Positions 17,201 to 25,900 of a stretch of DNA of 64,000 nt are shown one piece after another (position 1 is the first letter of the stretch; the number at the start of each line of letters is the position of its first letter). This DNA is from Chitinivorax tropicus (GTDB lineage: Bacteria > Pseudomonadota > Gammaproteobacteria > Burkholderiales > SCOH01): NCBI RefSeq assembly GCF_014202905.1, contig NZ_JACHHY010000011.1:62001-126000 (forward strand). The letters are read 5' to 3'. Position numbers and translations under genes: made by a program. The notes under the pieces are model-generated. The model did not search any database. It saw nothing but the letters and a program-made list of their open reading frames with translations, and was not told the DNA's origin.

Positions 17201-18126
17201 ACCTGAACCAGCTCAAGACACAACTGGGCCAGGCCGCGCAGCTGACCTTCCGCGACAACGCCCCCAGCATCGAACGCGAGGGCCTCACCAAGTGGGACTT
17301 CGGTGACCTGCCCGAGAAGATCGCCTTCAGCAAAGGCCGTCAGCAATTGACAGGCTACCCAGCGTTGGAAGACATGGGTGATTCGGTAGCCATCCGCTTG
17401 TTCGATACCGAGCTGGAGGCCAGTACCGCCATGCGCGAAGGCGTGCGGCGCCTGTTGCGGCTGGAGCTGAAGGAGCAGATGAAGCAGCTGGAGAAGGGCC
17501 TGCCGAACTTCACCCAGATTGCCATGCAATTGCGTGCCGTAGCCAATGCCGACGATTTGAAGGACGATGTGCTGCTGGCCATCACCGACCGGGCATTCAT
17601 CGGTGACGAAGCGCTGCCACGTAATGACAAGGCCTTTGCCGACCTGCGGCAAAAAGCCAAGACCCGCCTGCCTGCGGTCACACAAGGCGCGATGCAGCTG
17701 CTGGCCCAGATTGCCACAGAATACCAGCAGAATGTGCTGAAGCTGACAGGCCAACAGAAACCCATACCCGAGCTGCGCGAACAGATGCAGCAGCTGGTCT
17801 ACAAAGGCTTCTTCCACACCACGCCGTGGGCGCAGCTGACCCACCTACCGCGTTACCTGAAAGCGTTGCGAGTACGGCAGGAAAAGTATGGCAACAACCC
17901 CAGCCGCGATCAACAACGTAGCGCCGAGATCATCGAGCTGGCGAGCCGCCTGCAGGCCAGGCTGGAGCGCAACCGCAAAGCGGGGCTCGACGAGCCCAAG
18001 CTGGTGGAATTCCGCTGGTTGATCGAGGAGCTGAAGGTCTCGCTGTTTGCTCAGGAATTGAAAACACCGTTCCCGGTGTCATTGAAACGGCTCAATAAAT
18101 TCTGGGATGACGAAATCGGGCGCTGA
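14261..18126 (+). pseudogene. hrpA: ATP-dependent RNA helicase HrpA, interrupted by a frameshift near 15515
   Basis: The two parts are 14261-15571 (436 codons including an out-of-frame tail) and a frame continuing from about 15517 to 18126. The first half has the DEAH-box helicase core: Walker [12 protein letters not shown] (about residue 97), [14 protein letters not shown] (about 194), [10 protein letters not shown] and [11 protein letters not shown]. The second half has the HA2/OB-fold region and the long HrpA-specific C-terminus. At 15512-15519 the reading changes from CGC to TTC with only two bases between. HrpA proteins normally have Arg-Pro-x-Phe-Thr-Asp-Pro-Glu-Ile-Leu here, and FTDPEIL does follow in the new frame. 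The net loss is one base modulo three. Restored, the protein would be about 1288 residues, close to the usual 1300. The gene is either truly broken or carries a sequencing error. Both halves otherwise look intact. Confidence 0.88.
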
Positions 18127-18190
18127 GCACCGCGCCAACCCGCATCCATATTGGCTTGACAACCGCTGTGCCAATAGCGGTACGATGTTA

Positions 18191-18215
18191 AGCGAGGGCA
18201 TGACACGCCCTCGCT
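18191..18215 (+). terminator. Hairpin downstream of hrpA
   Basis: A perfect 9-bp stem (AGCGAGGGC at 18191-18199 with GCCCTCGCT at 18207-18215) and a 7-base loop start 65 bases after the hrpA stop. The following bases are AAATT, so a classical U-tract is missing. Confidence 0.4.
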
Positions 18216-18405
18216 AAATTGACAAACAGAATCTAAGATAAGGGGTATCAGGGCGGAAGGTGCGCTGGTATTCGTTTGAATGCTCCCCTCGCAACCCAAT
18301 CGACTCACATGACTTGGGGCACGAGGCTGCGGTGCGCGCCTGACGATCATTCCAACGGCTGCCAACAGCCGATCCACTGCCGTATTGAACAAAGCAGGTC
18401 TAGAC

Positions 18406-19698
18406 ATGAGTGAGCAGGCCCCCGTTTCAATCAATGGCGATGAGCATGACGATCGCGCCTTCATCTGCCGCGAAGCCATCCTCAACCGCCAGCAACGCGT
18501 CATCGCCTATGAATTCCTGCTGCACAAAGGCATTACCAGTCGCGCCCGCATTCTGACCCCTACCATCAGCAAATTCTACGACGTTGCTTTGATCGCCCAC
18601 TTGTTGTCGATCGGCATCGATCGCATGTTGGGGAAACGCGCAGCATTTGTCTCGCTGTTCACGCTCGACAGTCTGTTCGACCCTGGGGTCGAAAATCTGC
18701 CCGCCAAGCATATCGTGCTCAGCATCGATATCGACAAATTCAGGCAGGCCACGCCTGACCAGCTCAACCGGGTCAACGACCTCCGGCAAGGCGGTTTTCG
18801 CTTTGCCTGCTTGTTCGACGGCAAGGTGCTGCCAGAGGACAAGACTTATTACGCACTGGCGCAATACCTGACCCTGGACCTGAGCCGCCCCGCTGAACAG
18901 GACATCGCCCAGGCCATCAACACCATCCTTGGCCAATGTCCACATCTGGAATTGTTGGTGAAGAATATCCTGGTGCATGAGGAATTCAGCGCGGTGTTCA
19001 GCGGCTCGTCCTATAGCCAGCAGATCGAATACTTCCAAGGGCCGTTTGTCACCTCCCGCGAGCCTTGGGAGGACAAACCGGTCGAAGCCAGCAAGCTGCG
19101 TATCATCGAATTGCTCAACAAGGTCAAGCAGGATGAAGACCCGCAGGCGGTTGCCGACTCACTCAAACGCGACCCGGTGCTGCTGTTCAAGATCCTGCGC
19201 TATGTCAACAGCCCGCTGACCGGCCTGCGCACACAAGTGGAGACCGCCGAGCAGGCGCTGATGGTGCTGGGGCGCGACAAGCTCTATAGCTGGCTGTCGT
19301 TATTGTTGTTCGTCGCCAATCAGGAATCCGGCGATGAATTCGCGCTGCTGGACAGCGCCCTGATCCGCGCACGCCTGATCGAGTTGACAGGTGCCAGGAT
19401 ATTAGGGGCTCCGCATGGCAGCGCACTGTTCCTGACTGGTATCTTCTCGCTGTTGGATATCTTGTTGAAACTGCCACTCCATCGGGCACTGGGCTATCTC
19501 AAGCTGCCCGACGCCTTGATCGACGCCCTGGTCAACGAGCAGGGGGATTACTATCCCTTCCTTGAGCTGGCGCTGGCGTGCGAGACAGGCACGCCCAAAG
19601 AGGTGGCCATGATCGCGGCCAGGCTGGGTCTGACCGAGGACGAGGTCAATGAATATCACGTCCAGGCCATTGTATGGGCCAATCAACTGGAAAGCTGA
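18406..19698 (+). CDS. EAL-HDOD signalling protein with degenerate EAL motif
   Basis: I start at ATG 18406 because GCAGG lies just upstream; a TTG 21 bases earlier is the alternative. The protein has 430 residues. Residues about 15-210 form an EAL-like domain (FICREAILNRQQRVIAYEFL), but the signature EAL reads EFL and other metal-binding residues are not evident, so cyclic-di-GMP hydrolysis is unlikely. Residues about 215-400 form an HDOD domain (DEDPQAVADSLKRDPVLLFK, ILRYVNSPLTGLR, LMVLGRDKLYSWLSLLL). The YuxH-like EAL-HDOD arrangement is common in Proteobacteria and tends to regulate motility or chemotaxis. It is a single-gene unit between hrpA and the oppositely oriented DAHP synthase gene. 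Confidence 0.88.
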   Translation: MSEQAPVSINGDEHDDRAFICREAILNRQQRVIAYEFLLHKGITSRARILTPTISKFYDVALIAHLLSIGIDRMLGKRAAFVSLFTLDSLFDPGVENLPAKHIVLSIDIDKFRQATPDQLNRVNDLRQGGFRFACLFDGKVLPEDKTYYALAQYLTLDLSRPAEQDIAQAINTILGQCPHLELLVKNILVHEEFSAVFSGSSYSQQIEYFQGPFVTSREPWEDKPVEASKLRIIELLNKVKQDEDPQAVADSLKRDPVLLFKILRYVNSPLTGLRTQVETAEQALMVLGRDKLYSWLSLLLFVANQESGDEFALLDSALIRARLIELTGARILGAPHGSALFLTGIFSLLDILLKLPLHRALGYLKLPDALIDALVNEQGDYYPFLELALACETGTPKEVAMIAARLGLTEDEVNEYHVQAIVWANQLES

Positions 19699-19788
19699 CA
19701 CTCAGGGATGACCACACTCAGTTGATCTGGTTTCGTGACTTGCACTGGATCAAGTCAGGCGCAAGTCACGGCACCACGACAACGAAAC

Positions 19789-20886
19789 CTAGGCCGCAGT
19801 ATGGAGAAACCGCTGCGCCAACAAGGGGCGCAAGCGTCGATGTGCCTGTCGCACCAGCTGCTCAGTGGTGTGCCAATCGATGCAGGCATCCGTCACTGAG
19901 CACCCATATTTCATCCGATCGCGATCCGGCTGGATGGCTTGGCTGCCCGCCTCCAGAAAGCTCTCGATCATCACCCCGACAATTGAACGATTGCCTTGCT
20001 CGATCTGGCTCACGACATCCATCATGACCAGCGGTTGGCGTTGTGGCTGTTTGTTCGAATTGCCGTGCGCACAATCCACCACGATGTTGGCCGGCACCTG
20101 ATGCCGGATCATGGTCTGCTCGGCATGCCTGATGCTGACCGCATCGTAGTTGGGCCGTCCGCCGCCCCGCAGGATCAAGTGCCCAAATGGGTTGCCAGAT
20201 GAGCGCAATATGGCCATACGGCCATCTTCATCCATCCCGAGATAGGTGTGTGAACGAGCTGCCGCGCCCATGGCATGGATCGCCACCTCGACATTGCCAT
20301 CGGTGCCATTCTTGAACCCGACTGGCATCGGCAGGCCCGATGACATTTCACGGTGCGGCTGGGACTCGGTAGTGCGTGCGCCGATGGCAGCCCAACTGAC
20401 CAGATCACCCAGATAGGCCATCGAAAACAGATCCAGTGCCTCTGTTGCCACCGGCAAACCCAGTCCACCCAGCTGCAACAAGGTGTCCCGCGCCAGATAC
20501 ATGCCCTCGCCCATCCGACAGCTACCATCCAGGTGCGGGTCATTGATCAAGCCCTTCCAGCCTATGGTGGTGCGTGGCTTTTCAAAATAGGCACGCATCA
20601 CCAGCACCAACGTATCGGATACGTCTTCGGCCAGCTGCCGCAGCCGTTGGGCATAGTCCAGAGCCGCAACAGGATCATGGATCGAGCAAGGCCCGACAAT
20701 GACCACCCAACGTGGATCATTACGATCCAGAATCTCAGTCAGCATCCGTCTGCCTTCAGCTACAGAGGCCACGGTGCAGGCATTGCCCGGTAATTGTCCA
20801 CGCAGCTCGACCGGGCTGGGCATGGCTTCCGCCACCACCCGCCGGCCCAGCGCACCAGTGTGCGTTTCGGTCAGATCTCGTTTCAT
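19789..20886 (-). CDS. aroG: 3-deoxy-7-phosphoheptulonate (DAHP) synthase, class I
   Basis: This 365-residue enzyme condenses phosphoenolpyruvate and erythrose 4-phosphate in the first step of the shikimate pathway. It shows the class I AroF/G/H signatures VIVGPCSIHDP, YFEKPRTTIGWKGLINDPHL, GARTTESQPHREMSSGL, PVGFKNGTDGNVEVAI, RGGGRPNY and VDCAHGNSNKQ. Family members are distinguished by which aromatic amino acid inhibits them; I cannot decide this from sequence, so the symbol is provisional. The gene is isolated, converges with the EAL-HDOD gene, and is followed upstream by a 465-bp non-coding stretch. Confidence 0.93.
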   Translation of the reverse strand: MKRDLTETHTGALGRRVVAEAMPSPVELRGQLPGNACTVASVAEGRRMLTEILDRNDPRWVVIVGPCSIHDPVAALDYAQRLRQLAEDVSDTLVLVMRAYFEKPRTTIGWKGLINDPHLDGSCRMGEGMYLARDTLLQLGGLGLPVATEALDLFSMAYLGDLVSWAAIGARTTESQPHREMSSGLPMPVGFKNGTDGNVEVAIHAMGAAARSHTYLGMDEDGRMAILRSSGNPFGHLILRGGGRPNYDAVSIRHAEQTMIRHQVPANIVVDCAHGNSNKQPQRQPLVMMDVVSQIEQGNRSIVGVMIESFLEAGSQAIQPDRDRMKYGCSVTDACIDWHTTEQLVRQAHRRLRPLLAQRFLHTAA

Positions 20887-21351
20887 CAGGTGAATTCTCT
20901 ACGCGAAGTACAGTCAGCAATGGATTGGATGGTATGTCTCGCGGCAACGGCAGGCCAGATGCTGTTGCGTGGGGCTCGGCACGGCCTGGATCACATGCCA
21001 AGCCGGGGCCGATCAGGTGGGCACCTTGCATCGAACCCATGCCAAGTGCCACCAAGGGGATTCATTCATCGACAGAGCCAGCGTGCGGACTCAGGTGGAC
21101 GCGATCTGCGATATCCACCGCCAGGGCGTCTGGTGCCCGGGCTCCGCTGCAATGGCTGATCCAGCGTCGATTGCGAAACCTCACCAACAACGCCCATGAT
21201 CATGCATGGGCGGGTTTTGCAAAACCTTGCGCCAGATCAAGTCCCATTCTCATGCAGAACCAGGCAAATACCGCTCAGATCATGACATGTGCTGTGATCT
21301 ACAGCCCAGCCACCGGTAATCTGCTGGCCACGACTACAGCACACAGCTGTT
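20887..21351. other. Intergenic region upstream of the DAHP synthase gene
   Basis: This 465 bp region lies between the start of the DAHP synthase gene and the end of a chemoreceptor gene, both on the minus strand. It contains a hairpin at 21191-21212 (listed separately). The overlapping short open frames in several phases have no ribosome-binding sites or family resemblance, and I do not call them. Confidence 0.4.
21191..21212. terminator. Hairpin downstream of the NIT chemoreceptor gene
   Basis: An 8-bp stem (CGCCCATG at 21191-21198 with CATGGGCG at 21205-21212) with a 6-base loop, followed on the plus strand by GGTTTT. It could end transcription of the minus-strand chemoreceptor gene, whose stop is 140 bases away, but the T-run is on the plus strand. 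Confidence 0.3.
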
Positions 21352-23364
21352 TCACAGTTTGAATGCGCGTAGCGATTGTTGCAGGCCATTCGCCTCATCA
21401 TGCAGGCGCTGAGACACATGCAGCGTACTCTGCACCGCTGCTGCATTCTGCTCGGCCATCTGCGCCACCTTCTCGACATTTTGCGCAATCAATGTGCTGG
21501 CTGCCCGCTGCTCGGTTGTCGAACAGGTGATGTCGTCGATCATCGATTTGGCCTGGCTGATTGTCCTGCGGATCTCCTCGACTGCATCACCGACATTTCT
21601 GACCAGCTGCACGCCATTGCCGACCCGCTGGTGACCAGCCTGCATCACATCGACAGCCCGATAGGTCTTCCGCTGCACATCTTGAATCATTCTTTCGATC
21701 TGCTGGGTTGCCTCGGATGTCCGTGCTGCCAATGTGCGCACCTCATCCGCCACCACCGCAAAACCACGGCCTGCCTCGCCAGCCCGCGCACTTTCTATTG
21801 CCGCATTCAAAGCAAGCAGATTGGTCTGATCGGCAATGTCCTTGATCACACCGACTATATTGGAAATCTCAGTGGCACTCTCTCTAAGCTCACCGATGGT
21901 CCGCGCTGTCTCATTCACCGATTGCTCGATCTGAATGATCTCCCCCACCGCCCCATGCACCACCCTCTCCATCTGCACCGACTGATGCTGGGTCGCCTCG
22001 GCTTGGCGATCGACATCCGATGTACTGTCCGCCACCTGAGCGATGCTCACGGTCATCTGCTGGACCGACGATGCCATGCTGGCAGCAGCATGGCTTTGCT
22101 GGATCGAGCTGGTCGCGATCTGCTCTGCGCTGTCATTCAACTCAGTCACAGCCTGGGCCACCTGCCCCGCAGCATGATTCAACTGGCCGATGAGCTCGCG
22201 CCAGGACATTGCCACCGAATTGACTGCCACCCCAATCTGTTGAAACTCATCCCGCCCCGTGATACGAGCAGTCACGGTCAAATCGCCCGTGGACAGCGCC
22301 GCCGAGACCCGCCCCAGTTCGGACACCCCTTCCTGTAAAGAACGATAGGTACCCAGAAACAACCATGACACCAATAAAGCCAGGGCAATCATCAATCCAG
22401 AAATGGTGATGATCATCCGATGCGATGACACATCCTGAGCGGCCAGCACGGTTGCCAGCTCCCCACCGATGACCTTGAACAGCTGGTACACCTCATCAAT
22501 AGCAGCAGATGTCATCTCGAAATATGCCGCAGGCTCGGTCTGAATCTGCTCTGCCATCACCAGCTGCGACTCCACATTCTGCACAGCCTGGCCAATGCGA
22601 GCCAGCAGGCGTCCACTTTGGTCACCCAAGACAGCCTGAAGCGCCGGCTCATTCCCAAAGGCCAGCGCCAATTGCAATTGCGTGCCGGCCAACAGATGCC
22701 GTGCGATCCCGACATGGGTGGCCATTTTCATCCGCTCATCGAGCGTAATCTGTTTCCGGCTGGCAATCCCTGTCCCCATGCCGCGCGCCAAGGCCAGGCG
22801 CTCACCCAGCAGAATCAGGTCTTCATAGGCCAAGCGCTGCAGATAATAAACCTGCGGGTCCCGATTCGCCTTCAATCCGCTGGCATCCGTCATTTGCATC
22901 ATGGTCTTCAGCACATTGCTGATCAGCGTGGTGTGGGCCTGGAAATTCTGTTGGATTTCCGCCTGCCGCCATTGCTGATGCACAGACCGCCACTCCGACA
23001 GAATCGCCGTGATTTCACGCTGATAACCTGTTGAATTGGCAAGCCGTGTCAAGTCCACGCCATTTTTTTCCAACGCAGCCTCATTCTCCTCGATCCGTGG
23101 GCCAAACGTCGTATCACCACTCAGAAAACCATTGGTCATGCCACGATGCTTCTGCACCTGGATCAGCAAATGACTCAAGGACTGGTTCACCTCAACACCT
23201 TGCTGTGCCTGATCGATCTGGCGGACATCATTCAACAATTCCAATGCAAGTGTGCCCGCCAACATCACCAACGGCACACCCAGCACCGCCCCCACCAACA
23301 TGAACTTTGCGCCGAATTTCAGATGACTGGCCAAACTGGCGGCTGGCCGCAACAATCCCCACAT
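21352..23364 (-). CDS. Methyl-accepting chemotaxis protein with nitrate-sensing (NIT) domain
   Basis: I start at ATG 23364 because GGGAGG lies four bases before it; an ATG 30 bases upstream lacks this. The protein has 670 residues. Membrane helices at about residues 15-40 and 315-340 bracket a helical periplasmic NIT domain ([19 protein letters not shown] near its start). A HAMP linker ([19 protein letters not shown]) and a long coiled-coil signalling domain follow. The conserved hairpin tip is [20 protein letters not shown] then [15 protein letters not shown] (about residue 515), the site that contacts CheA and CheW. It should drive chemotaxis towards or away from nitrate, nitrite or a similar ligand; the ligand is inferred from the family. 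It is a single gene. Confidence 0.92.
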   Translation of the reverse strand: MWGLLRPAASLASHLKFGAKFMLVGAVLGVPLVMLAGTLALELLNDVRQIDQAQQGVEVNQSLSHLLIQVQKHRGMTNGFLSGDTTFGPRIEENEAALEKNGVDLTRLANSTGYQREITAILSEWRSVHQQWRQAEIQQNFQAHTTLISNVLKTMMQMTDASGLKANRDPQVYYLQRLAYEDLILLGERLALARGMGTGIASRKQITLDERMKMATHVGIARHLLAGTQLQLALAFGNEPALQAVLGDQSGRLLARIGQAVQNVESQLVMAEQIQTEPAAYFEMTSAAIDEVYQLFKVIGGELATVLAAQDVSSHRMIITISGLMIALALLVSWLFLGTYRSLQEGVSELGRVSAALSTGDLTVTARITGRDEFQQIGVAVNSVAMSWRELIGQLNHAAGQVAQAVTELNDSAEQIATSSIQQSHAAASMASSVQQMTVSIAQVADSTSDVDRQAEATQHQSVQMERVVHGAVGEIIQIEQSVNETARTIGELRESATEISNIVGVIKDIADQTNLLALNAAIESARAGEAGRGFAVVADEVRTLAARTSEATQQIERMIQDVQRKTYRAVDVMQAGHQRVGNGVQLVRNVGDAVEEIRRTISQAKSMIDDITCSTTEQRAASTLIAQNVEKVAQMAEQNAAAVQSTLHVSQRLHDEANGLQQSLRAFKL

Positions 23365-23633
23365 AACGCCTCCCATTCCAAGTGAGCACGCCATTGGAAC
23401 AACCCAGATTCAACCCAGCTGCCCTCAAGCAGCACCAACATGAATCCTGTCATGAAGTTACAATTGCTTTGCCACATACAAGTAAAGCGCTTTTTCTGCA
23501 ATGGCTGCTAACGTTATAGGCAACAATGACGCGCTACGCCCATCGGACTGCGCAGGATGTCCGTCGTCAGCACCAAGAAAAATGGCCGACTGCGTCGGCC
23601 ATCTCAAACAACATCTCATCAACTGAACAAGGA

Positions 23634-24926
23634 TCACTCAGTCTCTTCCGTGTGTGGTGCCTCGCTTGTAGCGGCGCTCCCCTCCGCAGGTCGGGCCCGG
23701 ATCGAGCCAGTGGGTCGTAACAAGGGGCTGTCCAACGTCCCGCCAACACTGATGGGAACCGCCAGCGGGTTCACCGCACTCTTGATGCGAACGCTGAATT
23801 GGCCGTTAGCTTTCTTGTCCGGGGAAATCAACAAACCACCATTGGCAACCAGCAAACCAGACTGCAGCCCCACCCCCTTGAAACGATAGGTCTTGTCACT
23901 GACCTCCAGATTGCCTGTCAAGACATCGAAACGCGTCTTGCCGCCCCGCAGGCCACCCTCACCTTTGGTGCCAGCGTTGTAACGGATGGCTGTGATGAAA
24001 TCGAAATTGTTGATCGTGCCATCTTCCACCTTGAACGATGCTTCCGCCCGTGGTGCCAGCAACAGGTCTTCCAGATACTTGCCATTCGAGCCGAACACCC
24101 CTTCCATTGAAGCACGGCCCGCTACATTGGTCTTCTCACTCAACCCTTGGGTCAACGTCTCCAGCTGCAGATTGCTCATGGTGTATTTACCGGACAACTG
24201 CCATTTGTCTGCCCACTCCAGCTTGGCCGAGCCGACCAATGTGCCGCCCGAGATCACCGCCCGGATATCATCGATCACCAATCCATCCATATTGCCCAAG
24301 GCATTGATGGTCAACGAGCCGAACTTGACGGCGGGTGCCACCGGAGGCGACCAGCTCTGCGCGACAAAGCTGAAACTGTATTGACCATCCTTGGGCGCGA
24401 TCTGCAGCGTTGCCGGGCTGCCCTCCTGCGACAACACGATATCCTTGAACCCGCCACTCGGATCAAACGACACCGCCGCATTCAAGGGGCCAACTGTCGC
24501 ATGATTCATGCGGATGTTGCTTTCGGTGAACTTCACCGATTCCACGCGGAAACGACTCATTCCTTTTCCCGCATTCAGGATCGCAGGGGCAATCAGCATA
24601 AACTCCTGTTTTACATCAGCACCTTCCAATGTCAATTGACGGATGGTCAATTGATCCGTCAACAAACTCAAATATGCTGGCAATACCAGAGCCTTTCTGA
24701 TCTGCACCTCCTGGTGCTCGCCGATCATCATGCTTTCCAGCACCAGCTTGGGCATGGGGGTATAGGCGATCGCGATGTTGCCGATTTTGACCGGCTGCCG
24801 CAATTGGCCGCTCAATGCTTTTTCAAGCTGTGGAATATATAAATTGATCGGATAGACAAGCGGAAATAGCAATACCAACGCCAGCAAAACCACCAGCGCC
24901 CCGATCAGAATTTTAAAAATTTTCAT
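23634..24926 (-). CDS. AsmA-family protein
   Basis: This 430-residue protein has one N-terminal membrane helix (about residues 5-30) and then a long beta-rich periplasmic domain typical of AsmA-like proteins. The opening LEKALSGQLRQPVKIGNIAI corresponds to the conserved AsmA N-terminal pattern. The C-terminal half carries the second conserved part (ARAEASFKVEDGTINNFDFI, GGKTRFDVLTGNLEVSDKTY). Family members help lipid transport or outer membrane assembly; the exact substrate here is unknown. It is shorter than E. coli AsmA (617 residues). AGGT lies upstream of the ATG. It is transcribed divergently from the tRNA-Asn array. Confidence 0.85.
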   Translation of the reverse strand: MKIFKILIGALVVLLALVLLFPLVYPINLYIPQLEKALSGQLRQPVKIGNIAIAYTPMPKLVLESMMIGEHQEVQIRKALVLPAYLSLLTDQLTIRQLTLEGADVKQEFMLIAPAILNAGKGMSRFRVESVKFTESNIRMNHATVGPLNAAVSFDPSGGFKDIVLSQEGSPATLQIAPKDGQYSFSFVAQSWSPPVAPAVKFGSLTINALGNMDGLVIDDIRAVISGGTLVGSAKLEWADKWQLSGKYTMSNLQLETLTQGLSEKTNVAGRASMEGVFGSNGKYLEDLLLAPRAEASFKVEDGTINNFDFITAIRYNAGTKGEGGLRGGKTRFDVLTGNLEVSDKTYRFKGVGLQSGLLVANGGLLISPDKKANGQFSVRIKSAVNPLAVPISVGGTLDSPLLRPTGSIRARPAEGSAATSEAPHTEETE

Positions 24927-24956
24927 TGAGTCGTTACCTAATGTTGTTCTTAGCTA

Positions 24957-24985
24957 TTGACCGACATTCGAAAGGTCATTAATAT
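24957..24985 (+). promoter_or_regulatory. Probable promoter of the tRNA-Asn array
   Basis: TTGACC at 24957-24962 and TAATAT at 24980-24985 are separated by 17 bases, and the first tRNA starts 16 bases later. The sequence right after the -10 box (ACGCGCC) is GC-rich, like the discriminator of stringently controlled stable-RNA promoters. It points away from the AsmA gene. Confidence 0.55.
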
Positions 24986-25000
24986 ACGCGCCTTCTTTGA

Positions 25001-25076
25001 TCCCCGATAGCTCAGTCGGTAGAGCGACGGACTGTTAATCCGCAGGTCGCTGGTTCGAGCCCAGCTCGGGGAGCCA
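25001..25076 (+). tRNA. tRNA-Asn (GUU), copy 1
   Basis: A 76-base cloverleaf with encoded CCA. The acceptor stem TCCCCGA pairs with TCGGGGA, the D-loop contains AGCTCAGTCGGTAGAGC, the anticodon loop CTGTTAA carries GTT, and the T-loop is TTCGAGC. It is the first of four tandem copies. Confidence 0.97.
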
Positions 25077-25132
25077 AATTCTAATGCAAGTTGCATATTT
25101 CACAAACAGCATCTTGTAATATTTTTCGATGA

Positions 25133-25208
25133 TCCCTGATAGCTCAGTCGGTAGAGCGACGGACTGTTAATCCGCAGGTCGCTGGTTCGAGCCCAGCTCG
25201 GGGAGCCA
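25133..25208 (+). tRNA. tRNA-Asn (GUU), copy 2
   Basis: It is identical to copy 1 except that the fifth base is T instead of C, which turns the fifth acceptor pair into a G-U wobble. Anticodon, T-arm and encoded CCA are unchanged, so it should be functional. Confidence 0.96.
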
Positions 25209-25269
25209 TCAAATTTGGCAAATATCTGTCGCTGCTTACCAAGGCAGCAACAGATAAAATTTCTACCGA

Positions 25270-25345
25270 TCCCCGATAGCTCAGTCGGTAGAGCGACGGA
25301 CTGTTAATCCGCAGGTCGCTGGTTCGAGCCCAGCTCGGGGAGCCA
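25270..25345 (+). tRNA. tRNA-Asn (GUU), copy 3
   Basis: The 76 bases match copy 1 throughout. The spacer to copy 2 is 61 bases. The bases before it (CTACCGA) are shared with copy 4, which suggests that the unit of duplication included some flank. Confidence 0.97.
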
Positions 25346-25403
25346 AATACAAACAAGTAAAACCCTTTGCTACATCGCAAGTTGTAGCAAAGCCATCTAC
25401 CGA

Positions 25404-25479
25404 TCCCCGATAGCTCAGTCGGTAGAGCGACGGACTGTTAATCCGCAGGTCGCTGGTTCGAGCCCAGCTCGGGGAGCCA
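25404..25479 (+). tRNA. tRNA-Asn (GUU), copy 4
   Basis: The 76 bases match copy 1, with encoded CCA. It is the last copy of the array and is followed five bases later by a strong terminator hairpin. Confidence 0.97.
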
Positions 25480-25484
25480 AATTC

Positions 25485-25513
25485 AAGACGATACTCTCGG
25501 GTATCGTCTTTTT
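25485..25513 (+). terminator. Rho-independent terminator of the tRNA-Asn array
   Basis: A perfect 10-bp stem (AAGACGATAC at 25485-25494 with GTATCGTCTT at 25501-25510) and a 6-base loop end in a run of five T. It lies directly after the fourth tRNA. Confidence 0.88.
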
Positions 25514-25900
25514 GTTTGTATCGTCGCCAGCTGGGTCAAGCCAGCATCCCAGCCACTCGCAAGCCACCTTCCAGGCAACGACAAAGCAGGTTCCGCTGAC
25601 GGGCTGGCAAACCACAGCCGCAACCCATATAACTATATATAGTTCAGCCATGCATCAAACTGGGAAAGACATCACCCGTCTCATGATTGAATGGGGCCAC
25701 GCACATCCTGCGAACCCCACCGCACCTGATGTGACCAAAGAGATTCAGCGATGTCCTCCGAAAGGGAATACCGGCGTGACTTGGTAACCATGCTGGCCAA
25801 TACGGCGCCTGGCCTCGTTAAATATTCGCCATGCTCCATTCCGGATGTATCATAGGCCCCGATACAACTGACGTCCGACGCAACGGGAACCCCTGACGCC
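25514..25900. other. Intergenic region upstream of the PAS-GGDEF-EAL gene
   Basis: This 387 bp region has no supported gene. It contains a perfect 14-base palindrome, AACTATATATAGTT at 25631-25644, which could be an operator or overlap a -10 region. The open frame at 25512-25787 has no ribosome-binding site or family resemblance. Confidence 0.4.

Noticed and set aside
16129-17844. 571-residue open frame on the minus strand opposite hrpA
   Set aside because: It is the shadow of the hrpA second half; its translation has no family resemblance and low-complexity composition from the GC-rich codons.
25144-25651. Minus-strand open frames across the tRNA-Asn array ending in a RAGLEPATCGLTVRRSTD-like sequence
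   Set aside because: This peptide is the antisense translation of the tRNA-Asn genes, a known artefact; the tRNAs explain it.
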